Shown here in pieces: positions 58,993 to 64,000 of a stretch of 64,000 bases of DNA. Made by a program: the position numbers and the translations under genes. Position 1 is the first letter of the stretch. Every line of letters begins with the position of its first letter. The stretch spans positions 119,058-183,057 of the forward strand of contig JAHECA010000003.1 in NCBI GenBank assembly GCA_024642005.1, given 5' to 3'. The stretch is from Robiginitalea sp. (lineage in GTDB: Bacteria; Bacteroidota; Bacteroidia; Flavobacteriales; Flavobacteriaceae). Under the pieces are notes generated by a model, which saw nothing but the letters and a program-made list of their open reading frames with translations, made no database searches and had not been told where the DNA came from.

Positions 58993-60543
58993 ATGGCAAA
59001 TCAAGAAGACGATTTCAAGAGGGTCGTATCCCATGCCAAGGAGTATGGGTATGTGGTCCAGTCGAGTGAAATATACGACGGCCTGAGCGCTGTTTACGAC
59101 TACGCGCAGAACGGGGCCGAACTCAAGCGCAACATTCGGGAATACTGGTGGAAGGCCATGGTGCAGCTCCACGGGAACATTGTGGGGATCGACGCCGCCA
59201 TTTTCATGCATCCCACCACCTGGAAGGCCTCGGGGCACGTAGACGCCTTCAACGACCCACTTATAGACAACAAGGATTCCAAAAAACGCTACCGGGCCGA
59301 TGTGCTGGTAGAAGAGCATGCGGCCAAGATCGAGGCCAAGATCGAAAAAGAGGTAGCCAAGGCAGCCAAGCGTTTCGGGGAGGCTTTTGACCAGCAGCAA
59401 TTTCTCGACACCAACCCCCGGGTTCAGGAATATCAGCAACAGGCCGATGCCATCGTGAAGCGCCTGGCCCGTTCCCTCGAAAAGGAAGACCTGGCCGACG
59501 TTAAGGCCCTAATCGAGGAGCTGGAGATAGCCTGTCCGGTTTCGGGCAGCCGCAACTGGACCGAGGTCAAGCAATTCAACCTGATGTTCGGCACCAAACT
59601 GGGCGCCAGCGCCGATTCGGCCATGGACTTGTACCTGCGCCCCGAGACTGCCCAGGGTATTTTTGTGAACTTCCTCAACGTGCAGAAGTCGGGCCGGATG
59701 AAGATTCCATTTGGGATTGCCCAGGTAGGGAAGGCCTTCCGCAATGAAATTGTGGCCCGGCAATTCATCTTCCGCATGCGTGAATTCGAACAGATGGAGA
59801 TGCAGTTCTTCATCAGGCCCGGCCAGCAGAAGCAATGGTACGAATACTGGAAGGAAGCCCGCCTGAAATGGCACCTTTCCCTGGGGATTCCGGCCGAGAA
59901 CTACCGCTTCCACGACCACGAGAAACTCGCCCATTACGCCGATGCGGCTGCCGACATCGAATTCCGTTTCCCCTTTGGGTTCAAGGAGCTGGAAGGAATC
60001 CACTCCCGCACCGATTTTGACCTGGGAAGCCATGAGAAATATTCAGGAAAAAAACTGCAGTATTTCGATCCCGAACTCGACGAGCATTACGTGCCCTATG
60101 TAATTGAAACCTCCATCGGGCTCGACCGGATGTTCCTGGCCGTCTTTTCGAACGCCCTGCAGGAAGAAACCCTGGAAGACGGCAGCACGCGCATCGTGTT
60201 GAGGCTGCCGGCCGTGCTGGCCCCTGTCAAGGCAGCGGTATTGCCGCTGATCAAGCGCGACGGTCTCCCGGAAATGGCCCAGCAGATCGTTGAAGACCTC
60301 AAATGGGACTTCATTGTGCAGTACGACGAAAAGGATGCCGTGGGACGGCGCTACCGGCGCCAGGACGCCATAGGCACTCCCTTCTGCATCACGGTAGACC
60401 ACCAGACCCTCGAAGACCAGACCGTGACCCTGCGCCGCCGTGACAGCATGGAGCAGGAACGCGTGCCCATGGCCAGCCTCTCGGCCCGCATCCATCAGGA
60501 AGTAGACATGAAACATTGGCTGCTCCGGATGGGGGCTGTTTAA
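58993..60543 (+). CDS. glyS: Glycyl-tRNA synthetase (dimeric, eukaryote-like type)
   Basis: 516 residues. The N-terminal DDFKRVVSHAKEYGYVVQSSEIYDGLSAVYDYAQNG is the class II motif 1 region of the alpha2 type. Motif 2 (FRNEIVARQFIFRMREFEQMEMQFF) and motif 3 (TSIGLDRMFLAVF) are intact and the C-terminal anticodon-binding domain contains LAPVKAAVLPLIKRDG. It charges tRNA-Gly. The start is supported by the family-like N-terminus even though the promoter lies only 4 bp upstream. The last 4 bp overlap the convergent TonB receptor gene. Confidence 0.95.
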   Translation: MANQEDDFKRVVSHAKEYGYVVQSSEIYDGLSAVYDYAQNGAELKRNIREYWWKAMVQLHGNIVGIDAAIFMHPTTWKASGHVDAFNDPLIDNKDSKKRYRADVLVEEHAAKIEAKIEKEVAKAAKRFGEAFDQQQFLDTNPRVQEYQQQADAIVKRLARSLEKEDLADVKALIEELEIACPVSGSRNWTEVKQFNLMFGTKLGASADSAMDLYLRPETAQGIFVNFLNVQKSGRMKIPFGIAQVGKAFRNEIVARQFIFRMREFEQMEMQFFIRPGQQKQWYEYWKEARLKWHLSLGIPAENYRFHDHEKLAHYADAAADIEFRFPFGFKELEGIHSRTDFDLGSHEKYSGKKLQYFDPELDEHYVPYVIETSIGLDRMFLAVFSNALQEETLEDGSTRIVLRLPAVLAPVKAAVLPLIKRDGLPEMAQQIVEDLKWDFIVQYDEKDAVGRRYRRQDAIGTPFCITVDHQTLEDQTVTLRRRDSMEQERVPMASLSARIHQEVDMKHWLLRMGAV

Positions 60544-62618
60544 AGGTCGTAAAGCAGCAACACCCCCAGGTAGGCATTGCGTCCGTTTCCCGGATAGTAG
60601 TAGCGCGGTTCGGCGCCCCCGAACGCTGTGGCGTTAATGAGCACCATGCCGGCATAACGCGCGTTTAGCAGGTTGTTCAGACCCAGCTCCAGGCTGCCAT
60701 GCAGGCGGGAGGTTAGCTGACGCCTGTAGCCCAGCTGCATATTCACCAGCCGGTAGGCATCACTGTACAGGGAGTTGCTGTCTGTAAGGGGCATGCGATC
60801 TACATATTGAAAGCTTCCGTTCCAGTACCACCCGGCCTCGCCGCGCAGGCGCAGCCCTGCGTAAACCCGGTGGCGGGGCACCCCTGTGAGCTCGTTTCCG
60901 GAATAATCTTCCCCGGCATCGGTAAATTCGCGGAATTTATGGTCGTTCAGGGTATACGACAAAAAGGGGATAACCTCGGCAAACCGTCCCAGGGGCTGGC
61001 GGTATTCCGCACTCAGCTCCAGTCCGCGGTGGCGGGTTTGCCCTGCGTTCCGGCCGATATACTGGTCTTGCCCGACCCGTTCGGCCACCAGCAGGTCGCG
61101 GATATCCATCAGGTACAGGGCACCGGTGAGCAAAAGCCGGGCCCCGGGAACGGCCAGGGTGCCACCCAGCTCCGCATTCAGGCCTTTTTCCTGCGCGATA
61201 TCCGGATTCACCAAACCGTCGGGATTCAGCGACTCTTCCAGGCTGGGATTGCTGAAGCCCCTGCTCAGATTCAGGTAGGCAAATGAGCCGTTGCCTGTAC
61301 TGTACCGCACATCGAGGCTGGGGAGCAAGATGGGGTCGAAATTCCGCTCAGCCGAACGATCGTCCCCGTTGTTGGCATACAGGTCTTCAAAATCGTACCG
61401 GGTGTGGTTGAGCGCCAGGGCCCCGCGCACCTGCAGGCGGTCGTTAATCGGCCATTCCAGGCTGCCGAACAGGTATAGTTGCTTGCGGTATTCCCGATTG
61501 CGGCTCAGCAGGTCTCCCTGCAGGCTGCCGTTCCCGTTATTGGATTCATACAGGTTCTCGTAGGTGGCCCAGGCATACCGGTCGCGGTAGTATTCCCCGC
61601 CCAGTTCTGCAGCGGGTGTTCCGCTACCGTTCCCGAGCCGGGCCCTGAAAACGGAACGGAACCCATAGCCCAGGTTGGTTTCGTCCAAAATATTGAAAGG
61701 GCGGGCTTCGTAATGGTCGAGGTACGACATAAACAAACTGCTTGTGTTTTCGACCCTGTCGCCCAGGGCAATGCGGTCAGAGAGACCGACCAGGGTGTAT
61801 TTATTGTCTTCGTACCCTTTGGCCTGTGCCCAGGTAAAGGCAGCCTGCCGGGGGTCTGTTTCGAAGGCGGTTTTCCCCAGGGAACTCGGAATTTCGGCCC
61901 GGTAGTCGATATACTGGGCCAGCAGGGTCAGGTGGTGGGTGTCAGAGGCCTCCCACCCCAGGTTCATGAGCAGGCCGTCACGGTCGAAAGCGTTGTTTTC
62001 GCGGTACCCCTGGGTGGTTAGCCGGTTGTAGCGCACCTCCCCGCTCAGGGCACTGTCGCGGAAAGCCAGGCTGAGGTTATTCTTGAAAAGGCCGTAAGAA
62101 CCTGCACTGAGCCGGTTGCGGACCAGGGCGCCGTTTTCTTTCCGCGGGTCAGACCGCAAGAGCACGGCCCCGCCCAGGGCGGCCCCGTAGGAAGCCGATT
62201 TGGGCCCCTTCACCACCCTGATCGTCCCCAGGTCTTCCAGGTCAAAGGCCTCCAGGGTTGAAAAGCCAGACCCGTCGGTTACCGGGATATCGTTGTAGTA
62301 CATGCGCAGCTTATTGGTGCCAAAGGGGGTGCGTGCACCTACCCCGCGAATGCTGATGCGGTTGGTATTCAGGGCGCCAGATTGAAAATAGAGCCCGGGC
62401 ACCTGGTTCAGCGCCCCGGCAAAATCAATCGGGTTTTGCAGCGCCAGGGCCTGTTCGGTAATCAGTTCAGAGGGTACCAGCCCCAGGGGCGATTCCCCGG
62501 CGCGCTGAGCCTGCAGCACAACCTCGTCGAGCCTCAATACGGAATCGAGGGCCTGGCCGGCCTCTTGGGCGGCACAGGCCAGGGTCCCAAGCATCCAACT
62601 GAACAAGACTTTCTTCAT
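60540..62618 (-). CDS. TonB-dependent receptor, FecA-like
   Basis: 692 residues from the ATG at 62618. Signal peptide to about ACAAQ-20. No CarboxypepD_reg domain; the plug starts at RLDEVVLQAQRAGESPLGLVPSELITEQAL and includes INTNRISIRGVGAR-like NTNRISIRGVGARTPFG and IRVVKGPKSASYGAALGG. The barrel ends with a C-terminal aromatic strand (GVLLLYDL). It belongs to the siderophore/iron-chelate type; the ligand is unknown. A TATCTTTA sequence on the minus strand (62637-62644) could be its promoter. No FecR/FecI or ABC uptake gene is adjacent. Confidence 0.9.
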   Translation of the reverse strand: MKKVLFSWMLGTLACAAQEAGQALDSVLRLDEVVLQAQRAGESPLGLVPSELITEQALALQNPIDFAGALNQVPGLYFQSGALNTNRISIRGVGARTPFGTNKLRMYYNDIPVTDGSGFSTLEAFDLEDLGTIRVVKGPKSASYGAALGGAVLLRSDPRKENGALVRNRLSAGSYGLFKNNLSLAFRDSALSGEVRYNRLTTQGYRENNAFDRDGLLMNLGWEASDTHHLTLLAQYIDYRAEIPSSLGKTAFETDPRQAAFTWAQAKGYEDNKYTLVGLSDRIALGDRVENTSSLFMSYLDHYEARPFNILDETNLGYGFRSVFRARLGNGSGTPAAELGGEYYRDRYAWATYENLYESNNGNGSLQGDLLSRNREYRKQLYLFGSLEWPINDRLQVRGALALNHTRYDFEDLYANNGDDRSAERNFDPILLPSLDVRYSTGNGSFAYLNLSRGFSNPSLEESLNPDGLVNPDIAQEKGLNAELGGTLAVPGARLLLTGALYLMDIRDLLVAERVGQDQYIGRNAGQTRHRGLELSAEYRQPLGRFAEVIPFLSYTLNDHKFREFTDAGEDYSGNELTGVPRHRVYAGLRLRGEAGWYWNGSFQYVDRMPLTDSNSLYSDAYRLVNMQLGYRRQLTSRLHGSLELGLNNLLNARYAGMVLINATAFGGAEPRYYYPGNGRNAYLGVLLLYDL

Positions 62619-62636
62619 GGGCAAGAACTTATCTGA

Positions 62637-62644
62637 TAAAGATA
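62637..62644 (-). promoter_or_regulatory. -7 element of the FecA-like receptor gene
   Basis: The minus strand reads TATCTTTA, one base from TAnnTTTG, 18 bp before the ATG at 62618. It faces the promoter of exonuclease III. Confidence 0.4.
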
Positions 62645-62716
62645 CTGACCAGAATCGAATTCCGAAGCTTTGCCCGACAGATAGGGCCCCGGTTTCAGCA
62701 GCTGGATCGCATTCCC

Positions 62717-62724
62717 TATTTTTG
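62717..62724 (+). promoter_or_regulatory. -7 element of the exonuclease III gene
   Basis: TATTTTTG, an exact TAnnTTTG, ends 15 bp before the TTG at 62740 used as start. It rules out the ATG at 62617 as start for this transcript. Confidence 0.5.
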
Positions 62725-62739
62725 CGCCAAAATCTTGTT

Positions 62740-63504
62740 TTGCGAATAGCTTCTTATAATGTGAATGGCATCCGTGCCGCCCTGGGTAAAGGGTTCCTGA
62801 ACTGGCTCAATCAAGCCGACCCCGACCTGATCTGCCTGCAGGAGATCAAGGCCCAGGAAGACCAACTTGACCTTACCCTTTTTGAAAAGGCCGGGTACCC
62901 CTATCATTACTGGTTTCCGGCACAGAAAAAGGGTTACAGCGGCGTGGCTATTTTATCGCGCCAAAAGCCCGACCATGTCGAATACGGAACGGGTATCGGG
63001 TATATGGATCATGAAGGCCGCAACCTGCGGGCCGACTTCAACGGGGTTTCGGTGATGAGCCTCTACCTGCCCTCAGGCACCAATATCGAGCGCCTCGACC
63101 ACAAGCTGCAATACATGGCAGACTTCCAGCAATATGTCAACGAGCTGCGGCTTGAAAAACCCGAACTGATCATTTGCGGCGATTACAATATCTGCCACCG
63201 CCCCATCGACATCCACGACCCGGTACGCAATAAAAACGTGTCAGGCTTCCTGCCCGTCGAACGCGAATGGCTCGGGGGTTTTATCGACAGCGGCTTCATT
63301 GACAGTTTCCGGCATTTCAACCAGGCGCCTCACCAGTATACCTGGTGGACCTACCGGGCAGGTGCACGCGCCAAGAACAAGGGTTGGCGCCTCGATTACG
63401 GCATGGTGAGCGAGCCCCTGGAAAGCCGCCTGAAGCGGGCCGTAATCCTCCCCGAAGCCAAACACAGCGACCATTGCCCCATCCTGCTCGAACTGAGCGA
63501 ATAA
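62740..63504 (+). CDS. xth: Exodeoxyribonuclease III
   Basis: 254 residues starting at a TTG at 62740, which gives the usual opening LRIASYNVNGIRAALGKGF; the promoter element upstream excludes the longer frame. The AP endonuclease signature LICLQEIKAQ, the YSGVAIL block, GDYNICH and the terminal KHSDHCPILLEL are intact. It removes 3-prime phosphates and cuts at abasic sites in base excision repair. The aldo/keto reductase gene follows after 25 bp. Confidence 0.93.
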   Translation: MRIASYNVNGIRAALGKGFLNWLNQADPDLICLQEIKAQEDQLDLTLFEKAGYPYHYWFPAQKKGYSGVAILSRQKPDHVEYGTGIGYMDHEGRNLRADFNGVSVMSLYLPSGTNIERLDHKLQYMADFQQYVNELRLEKPELIICGDYNICHRPIDIHDPVRNKNVSGFLPVEREWLGGFIDSGFIDSFRHFNQAPHQYTWWTYRAGARAKNKGWRLDYGMVSEPLESRLKRAVILPEAKHSDHCPILLELSE

Positions 63505-63529
63505 GATTTAAAAACACCAACCGCAACCC

Positions 63530-64000
63530 ATGAAATACACTACCCTGCCGCAAACCGACATCGAAGTGAGCAAAATTTGCCTGGGAACCATGACCTGGGG
63601 CCGCCAGAATACGGAAGCCGAAGGGCATGCCCAGATGGACTACGCCGTGGAACAGGGCATTAATTTCTTCGACACGGCCGAGCTGTACCCTATCCCGGCG
63701 CATCCCGATTTCCACTCGCATACCGAAAAAATAATCGGCAACTGGTTCCGCAAGACCGGGAAGCGTGAAGAAATCGTACTGGCTTCCAAAATCGCCGGTC
63801 CGGCAGCTTTCACCAAATTCATCCGCACCGAAGGATTCCGGCCCGGCTCGCTCATCGAAGCTGTGGAGTCGAGCCTGGACCGGCTCCAGACCGACTACAT
63901 CGACCTGTACCAGCTCCACTGGCCCGAACGTTTGACCAACTATTTCGGCAAGCGCGGCTACAAGCACGACTCCAAAGACCACTGGGAAGACAACATCCAC
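63530..64000 (+). CDS. Aldo/keto reductase, N-terminal part (cut by window edge)
   Basis: 157 codons from the ATG at 63530 to the edge, starting MKYTTLPQTDIEVSKICLG. The AKR features are TMTWGRQN, FFDTAELYP with the catalytic Asp and Tyr, ASKIAG with the lysine, and QLHWPER with the histidine. The long insertion PAHPDFHSHTEKIIG and the FGKRGYKH segment are typical of the Tas/YajO branch, a different branch from the gene at 1528. The C-terminus lies outside the window. It probably shares the exonuclease III transcript. Confidence 0.92.
   Translation, partial: MKYTTLPQTDIEVSKICLGTMTWGRQNTEAEGHAQMDYAVEQGINFFDTAELYPIPAHPDFHSHTEKIIGNWFRKTGKREEIVLASKIAGPAAFTKFIRTEGFRPGSLIEAVESSLDRLQTDYIDLYQLHWPERLTNYFGKRGYKHDSKDHWEDNIH

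Noticed and set aside
1..64000. tRNA, rRNA, CRISPR array, transposon or prophage
   Set aside because: No cloverleaf-like sequence, no spaced direct repeats, no transposase, integrase or phage structural gene was found.

Overview
The window is a 64 kb piece of a chromosome from a GC-rich member of the Bacteroidetes, most likely a marine Flavobacteriaceae of the Robiginitalea type. Three things support this. Many genes are preceded by the phylum-specific -7 element TAnnTTTG instead of a sigma70 -10 box, and Shine-Dalgarno sequences are absent. Proteins typical of the phylum are present: TonB-dependent receptors with N-terminal carboxypeptidase-like domains, a GH97 glucosidase, DUF5689/lamin-tail lipoproteins, a MoxR-DUF58 pair and a 516-residue eukaryote-like glycyl-tRNA synthetase. 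Lipoproteins and coiled-coil membrane proteins are frequent. The genus is an inference. No tRNA, rRNA, CRISPR array, insertion sequence or prophage was seen, so this looks like ordinary core chromosome.

Layout. 0-1.4 kb: DUF58 (cut by the edge) and MoxR. 1.5-4.3 kb: aldo/keto reductase, short-chain dehydrogenase and an AlbA_2-domain protein in one tight operon. 4.3-7.2 kb: an amylosucrase-fructokinase operon behind a promoter with a 12-bp palindrome. 7.3-13.5 kb: phosphatase, helix-hairpin-helix membrane protein, ALDH7-type aldehyde dehydrogenase, 3-hydroxyanthranilate dioxygenase, CAP lipoprotein, CvpA and two small proteins. 13.6-16.4 kb: convergent glpD and gpsA. 16.6-25.8 kb: GH97, cytochrome c, alpha/beta hydrolase, bestrophin, nitronate monooxygenase, EamA transporter, ArsC-like protein, DUF3298 lipoprotein and a trans-sulfuration PLP enzyme. 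25.9-36.2 kb: housekeeping block gdhA, recO, ileS, dksA-like, lspA, 5-formyl-THF cyclo-ligase and uvrC. 36.2-45 kb: patatin-barrel protein, hppD, then a DUF3108-kynA-M23-pgi operon. 45-54.3 kb: two TonB receptor loci, one with a DUF1080 protein, one with a secreted EEP nuclease/phosphatase and a lamin-tail lipoprotein. 54.4-64 kb: ankyrin protein, omega-amidase, Ig-like lipoprotein, comF, coiled-coil protein, glyS, a third TonB receptor, exonuclease III and an aldo/keto reductase cut by the right edge.

How the genes work together. Tryptophan 2,3-dioxygenase and 3-hydroxyanthranilate dioxygenase are two steps of the kynurenine route, hppD is in tyrosine breakdown, ALDH7 probably in lysine breakdown and gdhA links the released nitrogen to glutamate: an amino-acid catabolism theme spread over several operons. 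Amylosucrase would split sucrose into glucan and fructose, and the co-transcribed kinase would phosphorylate the fructose.

Most interesting non-coding signals. (1) Two structured elements (16425-16578 and 39942-40076) share an identical 17-nt motif between an AT-rich hairpin and a strong intrinsic terminator, and a diverged third one lies at 8947-9031. (2) The hppD leader has a short ORF placed directly behind a promoter-like element, then a hairpin and a terminator. (3) Palindromes sit at the predicted transcription start of the 3-hydroxyanthranilate dioxygenase gene and of the fructokinase operon. (4) Terminators abut the starts of the GH97 gene and a DUF4097-like gene.
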